A stretch of 64,000 nt of DNA from Aphelocoma coerulescens (GCF_041296385.1 NC_091017.1:11340001-11404000); one strand, 5' to 3'; shown: positions 49,563 to 63,436, counted from the first letter of the stretch. The notes: a model not told the origin generated them from the sequence alone. Made by a program: numbers and translations.

Positions 49563-51544
49563 TGGTGAGAAGGTTTCACAGCTATGCAGGCTTGGCACAA
49601 AGATCTCGGAATGTAGAAACGTAGCATGAGGTAGAAATGGGAGCAAGTTTTGACAGAGAGTAAAAGGTGTTTTGCTGAAACACTGATCACTGAGTAACCG
49701 AGAAGGCAAAGGTTGGAGATTGAGTTGGAAGGAGATTTTTTTCTCACGATTAGGACAACGGTATGTGAGTAGAAACAAGCACCCGTTTTTCACCAAGTAA
49801 ACAAGTCTCGAGAAGGGCATAAGGAAATAGAAAAACATGTTTTGACCAAAAAGAGGGCTATCGCAGGCAAACAAGAAATGTCGATGTAGCAAGAAGAAGA
49901 AGGATGGGGGGGGTGTCTGAGAATTCTCCGTGGTAAGCTTCAATTGGAACTTGCTTACTCTTGCGACTGGAGAAGAATGCCTATAATACGGCAGTGCTAG
50001 TAGTCATGATAGGCTACAGGCAAATGTAAAGGTATTGGTGTATGGTGCCTATTGCTTGTCGTGTTTTAAGACACTCAGCAAAGAAAACTATCTAACGCTT
50101 TGTAAGTTGAACAGAAAGCGGCTCCAGGCATGCCTACCAGCTGTAGCTGACAGCTGTAGGGCTGGCTCTGGATACCCACTCCCTGAAATGCTGTGACTTC
50201 GCCTATGCAAGAAACAGCTTTCAAGAGAGCCGCCTGAAGTCCAGAGAGCCCTTCGTGAGCCTTTTTCCTATGGCGCTGTGGAAAGAAACCGTGCACGCTA
50301 CACCGTGGGTGCGTGCAGCCTGCTCGAGCAAAAGCGGCAAAGTTCAGTGCCCTCGCTGGGCTTCCCTTTCGTGCAGACAACGTGAGGCGAAGAAGGAAGC
50401 CGCAGAGCAGCGGGCTTGCGTGTGCAGTGCACCGAGTTGCACAAGTCCAGCGAGGGCTCGTTCACGAGCCGAGCCGGCTGAGGGCGTCCTCGCTTCTGCC
50501 AAAGGGAACGCGGAGCCGTAGCGCTTCACCCCCCAGCGTGGAGATAGGCACTTCCCTAGTGGTTCAGCCTTGCAGAGTCCCTGCAGCTAGAGCTCACCCA
50601 GGAGCAGGCGTCAAAGCAGAAGGCCTTCCTAAAGCACCCCTTCTCCAAGCAGCCTCCGGAAAGGGCACATCACACTGCGGCTCTGCGCCTTTCTTCTAAG
50701 GCAGACGCCCGGCTATGCTTTCGCGCTCGCGAAAGCTCCTCCTTGGCAGCCTCCAGCAGCTGCTCTCATGGAGAACGGCCGTAGAAGTCAAAGCCAGTGC
50801 TGGGCTGCACCTTCGCCTTCCCCAAGGAAGAAGCAACAGCAAACTCGGAGGTGCACTCTGTATTTCCCTCCTCCGCTGCGTCCTACATGCATTCGCGTTC
50901 TCCGAAACTCGGAGACTGAAGGGAAGGGCAATTGCTTCCCCAGAGAGCTGCAAGGGGACTTAGGCGGCAGCAGCACGGGTAACTGCCGTGGAACTTGCTC
51001 CTTTCCCAAGGAGTGAATTCAGCAGGCAGGAGACTCGGCAGCCACGCTTGTCTTGCAGCCCCGTTACGACGGGCCCCCGAGCCCCACGCCCCGCGGCTTG
51101 GTTCTTCGCCTTTTCGAACACGCCGTACCTTCGTTCTCCCGGAGGCGGACGGTCGTCTGCTTCTGGCCCGGAACACTGTGCCCGGCAGCGAAGCGCTTTC
51201 TGCGGCAAGCTGCAAAGCGCCCGTCAGATGGCGATGCTGTCTGCCCGCTCCTTCTCGGCTCGAGGGTACCCCGGCGCACGCTGCCGTCTCGCAAGGAGCA
51301 AAGAGCTTCGGTAGACGTCTCGCACACAGGAGAAAGGTGCCAGGACGACACCACGTTCTTCCTCACCCCTTCTCGTGGCCCAGATTGTGGTGCTGCCTTC
51401 AAAGCCGTGCGCATTGAAAGACTCCTCCAGCAAGTGCTTCTCCCCTGGCACACTTCGCTCAGCGAGAGCTGCGTGGGCAGCGTGGACTCAGCGAAACCGA
51501 AAGGGTGTTCTTGTAGCTCGAGCTTGTTGGAGAGGATGAAAGTT
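49563..51544 (+). repeat. Array unit U26 (1,982 bp)
   Basis: U26 has TGATCA, CCCCACGCC (A at 51086, shared with U16) and a private CGAGGGTACC near 51262-51271. It is the last copy with a clear ten-unit partner. Confidence 0.97.
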
Positions 51545-53526
51545 TGGTGAGAAGGTTTCCCAGCTATGCAGGCTTGGCACAAAGATCTCGGAATGTAGAA
51601 ACGTAGCATGAGGTAGAAATGGGAGCAAGTTTTGACAGAGAGTAAAAGGTGTTTTGCTGAAACACTGATCACTGAGTAACCGAGAAGGCAAAGGTTGGAG
51701 ATTGAGTTGGAAGGAGATTTTTTTCTCACGATTAGGACAACGGTATGTGAGTAGAAACAAGCACCCGTTTTTCACCAAGTAAACAAGTCTCGAGAAGGGC
51801 ATAAGGAAATAGAAAAACATGTTTTGACCAAAAAGAGGGCTATCGCAGGCAAACAAGAAATGTCGATGTAGCAAGAAGAAGAAGGATGGGGGGGGTGTCT
51901 GAGAATTCTCCGTGGTAAGCTTCAATTGGAACTTGCTTACTCTTGCGACTGGAGAAGAATGCCTATAATACGGCAGTGCTAGTAGTCATGATAGGCTACA
52001 GGCAAATGTAAAGGTATTGGTGTATGGTGCCTATTGCTTGTCGTGTTTTAAGACACTCAGCAAAGAAAACTATCTAACGCTTTGTAAGTTGAACAGAAAG
52101 CGGCTCCAGGCATGCCTACCAGCTGTAGCTGACAGCTGTAGGGCTGGCTCTGGATACCCACTCCCTGAAATGCTGTGACTTCGCCTATGCAAGAAACAGC
52201 TTTCAAGAGAGCCGCCTGAAGTCCAGAGAGCCCTTCGTGAGCCTTTTTCCTATGGCGCTGTGGAAAGAAACCGTGCACGCTACACCGTGGGTGCGTGCAG
52301 CCTGCTCGAGCAAAAGCGGCAAAGTTCAGTGCCCTCGCTGGGCTTCCCTTTCGTGCAGACAACGTGAGGCGAAGAAGGAAGCCGCAGAGCAGCGGGCTTG
52401 CGTGTGCAGTGCACCGAGTTGCACAAGTCCAGCGAGGGCTCGTTCACGAGCCGAGCCGGCTGAGGGCGTCCTCGCTTCTGCCAAAGGGAACGCGGAGCCG
52501 TAGCGCTTCACCCCCCAGCGTGGAGATAGGCACTTCCCTAGTGGTTCAGCCTTGCAGAGTCCCTGCAGCTAGAGCTCACCCAGGAGCAGGCGTCAAAGCA
52601 GAAGGCCTTCCTAAAGCACCCCTTCTCCAAGCAGCCTCCGGAAAGGGCACATCACACTGCGGCTCTGCGCCTTTCTTCTAAGGCAGACGCCCGGCTATGC
52701 TTTCGCGCTCGCGAAAGCTCCTCCTTGGCAGCCTCCAGCAGCTGCTCTCATGGAGAACGGCCGTAGAAGTCAAAGCCAGTGCTGGGCTGCACCTTCGCCT
52801 TCCCCAAGGAAGAAGCAACAGCAAACTCGGAGGTGCACTCTGTATTTCCCTCCTCCGCTGCGTCCTACATGCATTCGCGTTCTCCGAAACTCGGAGACTG
52901 AAGGGAAGGGCAATTGCTTCCCCAGAGAGCTGCAAGGGGACTTAGGCGGCAGCAGCACGGGTAACTGCCGTGGAACTTGCTCCTTTCCCAAGGAGTGAAT
53001 TCAGCAGGCAGGAGACTCGGCAGCCACGCTTGTCTTGCAGCCCCGTTACGACGGGCCCCCGAGCCCCGCGCCCCGCGGCTTGGTTCTTCGCCTTTTCGAA
53101 CACGCCGTACCTTCGTTCTCCCGGAGGCGGACGGTCGTCTGCTTCTGGCCCGGAACACTGTGCCCGGCAGCGAAGCGCTTTCTGCGGCAAGCTGCAAAGC
53201 GCCCGTCAGATGGCGATGCTGTCTGCCCGCTCCTTCTCGGCTCGAGTGTACCCCGGCGCACGCTGCCGTCTCGCAAGGAGCAAAGAGCTTCGGTAGACGT
53301 CTCGCACACAGGAGAAAGGTGCCAGGACGACACCACGTTCTTCCTCACCCCTTCTCGTGGCCCAGATTGTGGTGCTGCCTTCAAAGCCGTGCGCATTGAA
53401 AGACTCCTCCAGCAAGTGCTTCTCCCCTGGCACACTTCGCTCAGCGAGAGCTGCGTGGGCAGCGTGGACTCAGCGAAACCGAAAGGGTGTTCTTGTAGCT
53501 CGAGCTTGTTGGAGAGGATGAAAGTT
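51545..53526 (+). repeat. Array unit U27 (1,982 bp)
   Basis: U27 opens with TTTCCCAGCT, has TGATCA and is otherwise consensus. Confidence 0.97.
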
Positions 53527-55508
53527 TGGTGAGAAGGTTTCACAGCTATGCAGGCTTGGCACAAAGATCTCGGAATGTAGAAACGTAGCATGAGGTAGAA
53601 ATGGGAGCAAGTTTTGACAGAGAGTAAAAGGTGTTTTGCTGAAACACTGATCACTGAGTAACCGAGAAGGCAAAGGTTGGAGATTGAGTTGGAAGGAGAT
53701 TTTTTTCTCACGATTAGGACAACGGTATGTGAGTAGAAACAAGCACCCGTTTTTCACCAAGTAAACAAGTCTCGAGAAGGGCATAAGGAAATAGAAAAAC
53801 ATGTTTTGACCAAAAAGAGGGCTATCGCAGGCAAACAAGAAATGTCGATGTAGCAAGAAGAAGAAGGATGGGGGGGGTGTCTGAGAATTCTCCGTGGTAA
53901 GCTTCAATTGGAACTTGCTTACTCTTGCGACTGGAGAAGAATGCCTATAATACGGCAGTGCTAGTAGTCATGATAGGCTACAGGCAAATGTAAAGGTATT
54001 GGTGTATGGTGCCTATTGCTTGTCGTGTTTTAAGACACTCAGCAAAGAAAACTATCTAACGCTTTGTAAGTTGAACAGAAAGCGGCTCCAGGCATGCCTA
54101 CCAGCTGTAGCTGACAGCTGTAGGGCTGGCTCTGGATACCCACTCCCTGAAATGCTGTGACTTCGCCTATGCAAGAAACAGCTTTCAAGAGAGCCGCCTG
54201 AAGTCCAGAGAGCCCTTCGTGAGCCTTTTTCCTATGGCGCTGTGGAAAGAAACCGTGCACGCTACACCGTGGGTGCGTGCAGCCTGCTCGAGCAAAAGCG
54301 GCAAAGTTCAGTGCCCTCGCTGGGCTTCCCTTTCGTGCAGACAACGTGAGGCGAAGAAGGAAGCCGCAGAGCAGCGGGCTTGCGTGTGCAGTGCACCGAG
54401 TTGCACAAGTCCAGCGAGGGCTCGTTCACGAGCCGAGCCGGCTGAGGGCGTCCTCGCTTCTGCCAAAGGGAACGCGGAGCCGTAGCGCTTCACCCCCCAG
54501 CGTGGAGATAGGCACTTCCCTAGTGGTTCAGCCTTGCAGAGTCCCTGCAGCTAGAGCTCACCCAGGAGCAGGCGTCAAAGCAGAAGGCCTTCCTAAAGCA
54601 CCCCTTCTCCAAGCAGCCTCCGGAAAGGGCACATCACACTGCGGCTCTGCGCCTTTCTTCTAAGGCAGACGCCCGGCTATGCTTTCGCGCTCGCGAAAGC
54701 TCCTCCTTGGCAGCCTCCAGCAGCTGCTCTCATGGAGAACGGCCGTAGAAGTCAAAGCCAGTGCTGGGCTGCACCTTCGCCTTCCCCAAGGAAGAAGCAA
54801 CAGCAAACTCGGAGGTGCACTCTGTATTTCCCTCCTCCGCTGCGTCCTACATGCATTCGCGTTCTCCGAAACTCGGAGACTGAAGGGAAGGGCAATTGCT
54901 TCCCCAGAGAGCTGCAAGGGGACTTAGGCGGCAGCAGCACGGGTAACTGCCGTGGAACTTGCTCCTTTCCCAAGGAGTGAATTCAGCAGGCAGGAGACTC
55001 GGCAGCCACGCTTGTCTTGCAGCCCCGTTACGACGGGCCCCCGAGCCCCGCGCCCCGCGGCTTGGTTCTTCGCCTTTTCGAACACGCCGTACCTTCGTTC
55101 TCCCGGAGGCGGACGGTCGTCTGCTTCTGGCCCGGAACACTGTGCCCGGCAGCGAAGCGCTTTCTGCGGCAAGCTGCAAAGCGCCCGTCAGATGGCGATG
55201 CTGTCTGCCCGCTCCTTCTCGGCTCGAGTGTACCCCGGCGCACGCTGCCGTCTCGCAAGGAGCAAAGAGCTTCGGTAGACGTCTCGCACACAGGAGAAAG
55301 GTGCCAGGACGACACCACGTTCTTCCTCACCCCTTCTCGTGGCCCAGATTGTGGTGCTGCCTTCAAAGCCGTGCGCATTGAAAGACTCCTCCAGCAAGTG
55401 CTTCTCCCCTGGCACACTTCGCTCAGCGAGAGCTGCGTGGGCAGCGTGGACTCAGCGAAACCGAAAGGGTGTTCTTGTAGCTCGAGCTTGTTGGAGAGGA
55501 TGAAAGTT
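53527..55508 (+). repeat. Array unit U28 (1,982 bp), consensus copy
   Basis: U28 shows the majority state at nearly every marker site I followed, including CACAGCT, TGATCA, CTCGAG, GGATGGGG, the intact palindrome and ACTCGGAGG. It can serve as the array consensus. Confidence 0.97.
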
Positions 55509-57490
55509 TGGTGAGAAGGTTTCACAGCTATGCAGGCTTGGCACAAAGATCTCGGAATGTAGAAACGTAGCATGAGGTAGAAATGGGAGCAAGTTTTGAC
55601 AGAGAGTAAAAGGTGTTTTGCTGAAACACTGATCACTGAGTAACCGAGAAGGCAAAGGTTGGAGATTGAGTTGGAAGGAGATTTTTTTCTCACGATTAGG
55701 ACAACGGTATGTGAGTAGAAACAAGCACCCGTTTTTCACCAAGTAAACAAGTCTCGAGAAGGGCATAAGGAAATAGAAAAACATGTTTTGACCAAAAAGA
55801 GGGCTATCGCAGGCAAACAAGAAATGTCGATGTAGCAAGAAGAAGAAGGATGGGGGGGGTGTCTGAGAATTCTCCGTGGTAAGCTTCAATTGGAACTTGC
55901 TTACTCTTGCGACTGGAGAAGAATGCCTATAATACGGCAGTGCTAGTAGTCATGATAGGCTACAGGCAAATGTAAAGGTATTGGTGTATGGTGCCTATTG
56001 CTTGTCGTGTTTTAAGACACTCAGCAAAGAAAACTATCTAACGCTTTGTAAGTTGAACAGAAAGCGGCTCCAGGCATGCCTACCAGCTGTAGCTGACAGC
56101 TGTAGGGCTGGCTCTGGATACCCACTCCCTGAAATGCTGTGACTTCGCCTATGCAAGAAACAGCTTTCAAGAGAGCCGCCTGAAGTCCAGAGAGCCCTTC
56201 GTGAGCCTTTTTCCTATGGCGCTGTGGAAAGAAACCGTGCACGCTACACCGTGGGTGCGTGCAGCCTGCTCGAGCAAAAGCGGCAAAGTTCAGTGCCCTC
56301 GCTGGGCTTCCCTTTCGTGCAGACAACGTGAGGCGAAGAAGGAAGCCGCAGAGCAGCGGGCTTGCGTGTGCAGTGCACCGAGTTGCACAAGTCCAGCGAG
56401 GGCTCGTTCACGAGCCGAGCCGGCTGAGGGCGTCCTCGCTTCTGCCAAAGGGAACGCGGAGCCGTAGCGCTTCACCCCCCAGCGTGGAGATAGGCACTTC
56501 CCTAGTGGTTCAGCCTTGCAGAGTCCCTGCAGCTAGAGCTCACCCAGGAGCAGGCGTCAAAGCAGAAGGCCTTCCTAAAGCACCCCTTCTCCAAGCAGCC
56601 TCCGGAAAGGGCACATCACACTGCGGCTCTGCGCCTTTCTTCTAAGGCAGACGCCCGGCTATGCTTTCGCGCTCGCGAAAGCTCCTCCTTGGCAGCCTCC
56701 AGCAGCTGCTCTCATGGAGAACGGCCGTAGAAGTCAAAGCCAGTGCTGGGCTGCACCTTCGCCTTCCCCAAGGAAGAAGCAACAGCAAACTCGGAGGTGC
56801 ACTCTGTATTTCCCTCCTCCGCTGCGTCCTACATGCATTCGCGTTCTCCGAAACTCGGAGACTGAAGGGAAGGGCAATTGCTTCCCCAGAGAGCTGCAAG
56901 GGGACTTAGGCGGCAGCAGCACGGGTAACTGCCGTGGAACTTGCTCCTTTCCCAAGGAGTGAATTCAGCAGGCAGGAGACTCGGCAGCCACGCTTGTCTT
57001 GCAGCCCCGTTACGACGGGCCCCCGAGCCCCGCGCCCCGCGGCTTGGTTCTTCGCCTTTTCGAACACGCCGTACCTTCGTTCTCCCGGAGGCGGACGGTC
57101 GTCTGCTTCTGGCCCGGAACACTGTGCCCGGCAGCGAAGCGCTTTCTGCGGCAAGCTGCAAAGCGCCCGTCAGATGGCGATGCTGTCTGCCCGCTCCTTC
57201 TCGGCTCGAGTGTACCCCGGCGCACGCTGCCGTCTCGCAAGGAGCAAAGAGCTTCGGTAGACGTCTCGCACACAGGAGAAAGGTGCCAGGACGACACCAC
57301 GTTCTTCCTCACCCCTTCTCGTGGCCCAGATTGTGGTGCTGCCTTCAAAGCCGTGCGCATTGAAAGACTCCTCCAGCAAGTGCTTCTCCCCTGGCACACT
57401 TCGCTCAGCGAGAGCTGCGTGGGCAGCGTGGACTCAGCGAAACCGAAAGGGTGTTCTTGTAGCTCGAGCTTGTTGGAGAGGATGAAAGTT
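55509..57490 (+). repeat. Array unit U29 (1,982 bp), consensus copy
   Basis: I see no difference from U28 at any marker site. Confidence 0.97.
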
Positions 57491-59472
57491 TGGTGAGAAG
57501 GTTTCACAGCTATGCAGGCTTGGCACAAAGATCTCGGAATGTAGAAACGTAGCATGAGGTAGAAATGGGAGCAAGTTTTGACAGAGAGTAAAAGGTGTTT
57601 TGCTGAAACACTGATCACTGAGTAACCGAGAAGGCAAAGGTTGGAGATTGAGTTGGAAGGAGATTTTTTTCTCACGATTAGGACAACGGTATGTGAGTAG
57701 AAACAAGCACCCGTTTTTCACCAAGTAAACAAGTCTCGAGAAGGGCATAAGGAAATAGAAAAACATGTTTTGACCAAAAAGAGGGCTATCGCAGGCAAAC
57801 AAGAAATGTCGATGTAGCAAGAAGAAGAAGGATGGGGGGGGTGTCTGAGAATTCTCCGTGGTAAGCTTCAATTGGAACTTGCTTACTCTTGCGACTGGAG
57901 AAGAATGCCTATAATACGGCAGTGCTAGTAGTCATGATAGGCTACAGGCAAATGTAAAGGTATTGGTGTATGGTGCCTATTGCTTGTCGTGTTTTAAGAC
58001 ACTCAGCAAAGAAAACTATCTAACGCTTTGTAAGTTGAACAGAAAGCGGCTCCAGGCATGCCTACCAGCTGTAGCTGACAGCTGTAGGGCTGGCTCTGGA
58101 TACCCACTCCCTGAAATGCTGTGACTTCGCCTATGCAAGAAACAGCTTTCAAGAGAGCCGCCTGAAGTCCAGAGAGCCCTTCGTGAGCCTTTTTCCTATG
58201 GCGCTGTGGAAAGAAACCGTGCACGCTACACCGTGGGTGCGTGCAGCCTGCTCGAGCAAAAGCGGCAAAGTTCAGTGCCCTCGCTGGGCTTCCCTTTCGT
58301 GCAGACAACGTGAGGCGAAGAAGGAAGCCGCAGAGCAGCGGGCTTGCGTGTGCAGTGCACCGAGTTGCACAAGTCCAGCGAGGGCTCGTTCACGAGCCGA
58401 GCCGGCTGAGGGCGTCCTCGCTTCTGCCAAAGGGAACGCGGAGCCGTAGCGCTTCACCCCCCAGCGTGGAGATAGGCACTTCCCTAGTGGTTCAGCCTTG
58501 CAGAGTCCCTGCAGCTAGAGCTCACCCAGGAGCAGGCGTCAAAGCAGAAGGCCTTCCTAAAGCACCCCTTCTCCAAGCAGCCTCCAGAAAGGGCACATCA
58601 CACTGCGGCTCTGCGCCTTTCTTCTAAGGCAGACGCCCGGCTATGCTTTCGCGCTCGCGAAAGCTCCTCCTTGGCAGCCTCCAGCAGCTGCTCTCATGGA
58701 GAACGGCCGTAGAAGTCAAAGCCAGTGCTGGGCTGCACCTTCGCCTTCCCCAAGGAAGAAGCAACAGCAAACTCGGAGGTGCACTCTGTATTTCCCTCCT
58801 CCGCTGCGTCCTACATGCATTCGCGTTCTCCGAAACTCGGAGACTGAAGGGAAGGGCAATTGCTTCCCCAGAGAGCTGCAAGGGGACTTAGGCGGCAGCA
58901 GCACGGGTAACTGCCGTGGAACTTGCTCCTTTCCCAAGGAGTGAATTCAGCAGGCAGGAGACTCGGCAGCCACGCTTGTCTTGCAGCCCCGTTACGACGG
59001 GCCCCCGAGCCCCGCGCCCCGCGGCTTGGTTCTTCGCCTTTTCGAACACGCCGTACCTTCGTTCTCCCGGAGGCGGACGGTCGTCTGCTTCTGGCCCGGA
59101 ACACTGTGCCCGGCAGCGAAGCGCTTTCTGCGGCAAGCTGCAAAGCGCCCGTCAGATGGCGATGCTGTCTGCCCGCTCCTTCTCGGCTCGAGTGTACCCC
59201 GGCGCACGCTGCCGTCTCGCAAGGAGCAAAGAGCTTCGGTAGACGTCTCGCACACAGGAGAAAGGTGCCAGGACGACACCACGTTCTTCCTCACCCCTTC
59301 TCGTGGCCCAGATTGTGGTGCTGCCTTCAAAGCCGTGCGCATTGAAAGACTCCTCCAGCAAGTGCTTCTCCCCTGGCACACTTCGCTCAGCGAGAGCTGC
59401 GTGGGCAGCGTGGACTCAGCGAAACCGAAAGGGTGTTCTTGTAGCTCGAGCTTGTTGGAGAGGATGAAAGTT
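57491..59472 (+). repeat. Array unit U30 (1,982 bp)
   Basis: U30 is consensus except for CCTCCAGAAA in place of CCTCCGGAAA (A at 58586), a change shared only with U32. Confidence 0.97.
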
Positions 59473-61454
59473 TGGTGAGAAGGTTTCACAGCTATGCAGG
59501 CTTGGCACAAAGATCTCGGAATGTAGAAACGTAGCATGAGGTAGAAATGGGAGCAAGTTTTGACAGAGAGTAAAAGGTGTTTTGCTGAAACACTGATCAC
59601 TGAGTAACCGAGAAGGCAAAGGTTGGAGATTGAGTTGGAAGGAGATTTTTTTCTCACGATTAGGACAACGGTATGTGAGTAGAAACAAGCACCCGTTTTT
59701 CACCAAGTAAACAAGTCTCGAGAAGGGCATAAGGAAATAGAAAAACATGTTTTGACCAAAAAGAGGGCTATCGCAGGCAAACAAGAAATGTCGATGTAGC
59801 AAGAAGAAGAAGGATGGGGGGGGTGTCTGAGAATTCTCCGTGGTAAGCTTCAATTGGAACTTGCTTACTCTTGCGACTGGAGAAGAATGCCTATAATACG
59901 GCAGTGCTAGTAGTCATGATAGGCTACAGGCAAATGTAAAGGTATTGGTGTATGGTGCCTATTGCTTGTCGTGTTTTAAGACACTCAGCAAAGAAAACTA
60001 TCTAACGCTTTGTAAGTTGAACAGAAAGCGGCTCCAGGCATGCCTACCAGCTGTAGCTGACAGCTGTAGGGCTGGCTCTGGATACCCACTCCCTGAAATG
60101 CTGTGACTTCGCCTATGCAAGAAACAGCTTTCAAGAGAGCCGCCTGAAGTCCAGAGAGCCCTTCGTGAGCCTTTTTCCTATGGCGCTGTGGAAAGAAACC
60201 GTGCACGCTACACCGTGGGTGCGTGCAGCCTGCTCGAGCAAAAGCGGCAAAGTTCAGTGCCCTCGCTGGGCTTCCCTTTCGTGCAGACAACGTGAGGCGA
60301 AGAAGGAAGCCGCAGAGCAGCGGGCTTGCGTGTGCAGTGCACCGAGTTGCACAAGTCCAGCGAGGGCTCGTTCACGAGCCGAGCCGGCTGAGGGCGTCCT
60401 CGCTTCTGCCAAAGGGAACGCGGAGCCGTAGCGCTTCACCCCCCAGCGTGGAGATAGGCACTTCCCTAGTGGTTCAGCCTTGCAGAGTCCCTGCAGCTAG
60501 AGCTCACCCAGGAGCAGGCGTCAAAGCAGAAGGCCTTCCTAAAGCACCCCTTCTCCAAGCAGCCTCCGGAAAGGGCACATCACACTGCGGCTCTGCGCCT
60601 TTCTTCTAAGGCAGACGCCCGGCTATGCTTTCGCGCTCGCGAAAGCTCCTCCTTGGCAGCCTCCAGCAGCTGCTCTCATGGAGAACGGCCGTAGAAGTCA
60701 AAGCCAGTGCTGGGCTGCACCTTCGCCTTCCCCAAGGAAGAAGCAACAGCAAACTCGGAGGTGCACTCTGTATTTCCCTCCTCCGCTGCGTCCTACATGC
60801 ATTCGCGTTCTCCGAAACTCGGAGACTGAAGGGAAGGGCAATTGCTTCCCCAGAGAGCTGCAAGGGGACTTAGGCGGCAGCAGCACGGGTAACTGCCGTG
60901 GAACTTGCTCCTTTCCCAAGGAGTGAATTCAGCAGGCAGGAGACTCGGCAGCCACGCTTGTCTTGCAGCCCCGTTACGACGGGCCCCCGAGCCCCGCGCC
61001 CCGCGGCTTGGTTCTTCGCCTTTTCGAACACGCCGTACCTTCGTTCTCCCGGAGGCGGACGGTCGTCTGCTTCTGGCCCGGAACACTGTGCCCGGCAGCG
61101 AAGCGCTTTCTGCGGCAAGCTGCAAAGCGCCCGTCAGATGGCGATGCTGTCTGCCCGCTCCTTCTCGGCTCGAGTGTACCCCGGCGCACGCTGCCGTCTC
61201 GCAAGGAGCAAAGAGCTTCGGTAGACGTCTCGCACACAGGAGAAAGGTGCCAGGACGACACCACGTTCTTCCTCACCCCTTCTCGTGGCCCAGATTGTGG
61301 TGCTGCCTTCAAAGCCGTGCGCATTGAAAGACTCCTCCAGCAAGTGCTTCTCCCCTGGCACACTTCGCTCAGCGAGAGCTGCGTGGGCAGCGTGGACTCA
61401 GCGAAACCGAAAGGGTGTTCTTGTAGCTCGAGCTTGTTGGAGAGGATGAAAGTT
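59473..61454 (+). repeat. Array unit U31 (1,982 bp), consensus copy
   Basis: I see no difference from U28 at any marker site. Confidence 0.97.
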
Positions 61455-63436
61455 TGGTGAGAAGGTTTCACAGCTATGCAGGCTTGGCACAAAGATCTCG
61501 GAATGTAGAAACGTAGCATGAGGTAGAAATGGGAGCAAGTTTTGACAGAGAGTAAAAGGTGTTTTGCTGAAACACTGATCACTGAGTAACCGAGAAGGCA
61601 AAGGTTGGAGATTGAGTTGGAAGGAGATTTTTTTCTCACGATTAGGACAACGGTATGTGAGTAGAAACAAGCACCCGTTTTTCACCAAGTAAACAAGTCT
61701 CGAGAAGGGCATAAGGAAATAGAAAAACATGTTTTGACCAAAAAGAGGGCTATCGCAGGCAAACAAGAAATGTCGATGTAGCAAGAAGAAGAAGGATGGG
61801 GGGGGTGTCTGAGAATTCTCCGTGGTAAGCTTCAATTGGAACTTGCTTACTCTTGCGACTGGAGAAGAATGCCTATAATACGGCAGTGCTAGTAGTCATG
61901 ATAGGCTACAGGCAAATGTAAAGGTATTGGTGTATGGTGCCTATTGCTTGTCGTGTTTTAAGACACTCAGCAAAGAAAACTATCTAACGCTTTGTAAGTT
62001 GAACAGAAAGCGGCTCCAGGCATGCCTACCAGCTGTAGCTGACAGCTGTAGGGCTGGCTCTGGATACCCACTCCCTGAAATGCTGTGACTTCGCCTATGC
62101 AAGAAACAGCTTTCAAGAGAGCCGCCTGAAGTCCAGAGAGCCCTTCGTGAGCCTTTTTCCTATGGCGCTGTGGAAAGAAACCGTGCACGCTACACCGTGG
62201 GTGCGTGCAGCCTGCTCGAGCAAAAGCGGCAAAGTTCAGTGCCCTCGCTGGGCTTCCCTTTCGTGCAGACAACGTGAGGCGAAGAAGGAAGCCGCAGAGC
62301 AGCGGGCTTGCGTGTGCAGTGCACCGAGTTGCACAAGTCCAGCGAGGGCTCGTTCACGAGCCGAGCCGGCTGAGGGCGTCCTCGCTTCTGCCAAAGGGAA
62401 CGCGGAGCCGTAGCGCTTCACCCCCCAGCGTGGAGATAGGCACTTCCCTAGTGGTTCAGCCTTGCAGAGTCCCTGCAGCTAGAGCTCACCCAGGAGCAGG
62501 CGTCAAAGCAGAAGGCCTTCCTAAAGCACCCCTTCTCCAAGCAGCCTCCAGAAAGGGCACATCACACTGCGGCTCTGCGCCTTTCTTCTAAGGCAGACGC
62601 CCGGCTATGCTTTCGCGCTCGCGAAAGCTCCTCCTTGGCAGCCTCCAGCAGCTGCTCTCATGGAGAACGGCCGTAGAAGTCAAAGCCAGTGCTGGGCTGC
62701 ACCTTCGCCTTCCCCAAGGAAGAAGCAACAGCAAACTCGGAGGTGCACTCTGTATTTCCCTCCTCCGCTGCGTCCTACATGCATTCGCGTTCTCCGAAAC
62801 TCGGAGACTGAAGGGAAGGGCAATTGCTTCCCCAGAGAGCTGCAAGGGGACTTAGGCGGCAGCAGCACGGGTAACTGCCGTGGAACTTGCTCCTTTCCCA
62901 AGGAGTGAATTCAGCAGGCAGGAGACTCGGCAGCCACGCTTGTCTTGCAGCCCCGTTACGACGGGCCCCCGAGCCCCGCGCCCCGCGGCTTGGTTCTTCG
63001 CCTTTTCGAACACGCCGTACCTTCGTTCTCCCGGAGGCGGACGGTCGTCTGCTTCTGGCCCGGAACACTGTGCCCGGCAGCGAAGCGCTTTCTGCGGCAA
63101 GCTGCAAAGCGCCCGTCAGATGGCGATGCTGTCTGCCCGCTCCTTCTCGGCTCGAGTGTACCCCGGCGCACGCTGCCGTCTCGCAAGGAGCAAAGAGCTT
63201 CGGTAGACGTCTCGCACACAGGAGAAAGGTGCCAGGACGACACCACGTTCTTCCTCACCCCTTCTCGTGGCCCAGATTGTGGTGCTGCCTTCAAAGCCGT
63301 GCGCATTGAAAGACTCCTCCAGCAAGTGCTTCTCCCCTGGCACACTTCGCTCAGCGAGAGCTGCGTGGGCAGCGTGGACTCAGCGAAACCGAAAGGGTGT
63401 TCTTGTAGCTCGAGCTTGTTGGAGAGGATGAAAGTT
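61455..63436 (+). repeat. Array unit U32 (1,982 bp)
   Basis: U32 is consensus except for CCTCCAGAAA (A at 62550), exactly 3,964 bp after the same change in U30. Confidence 0.97.

Larger units (their letters stand above)
9907..51544 (+). repeat. Higher-order repeat, ten-unit register (U6-U13 paired with U16-U23, and U16 with U26)
   Basis: U7/U17 share CTTGTGACT and GGCTTGTGTG. U8/U18 share the nine-G run, GAGGCCGTCC and the 5-bp deletion. U9/U19 share CCATGC and the AAAGTA end. U10/U20 share TAGTGAG and ACACGTCGG. U11/U21 share GGTT and AGCATGGG. U13/U23 share CTTGAG. U6/U16 share TACCGCGGC and U16/U26 share CCCCACGCC. The shift is 19,816 to 19,828 bp depending on the internal indels. Confidence 0.85.
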
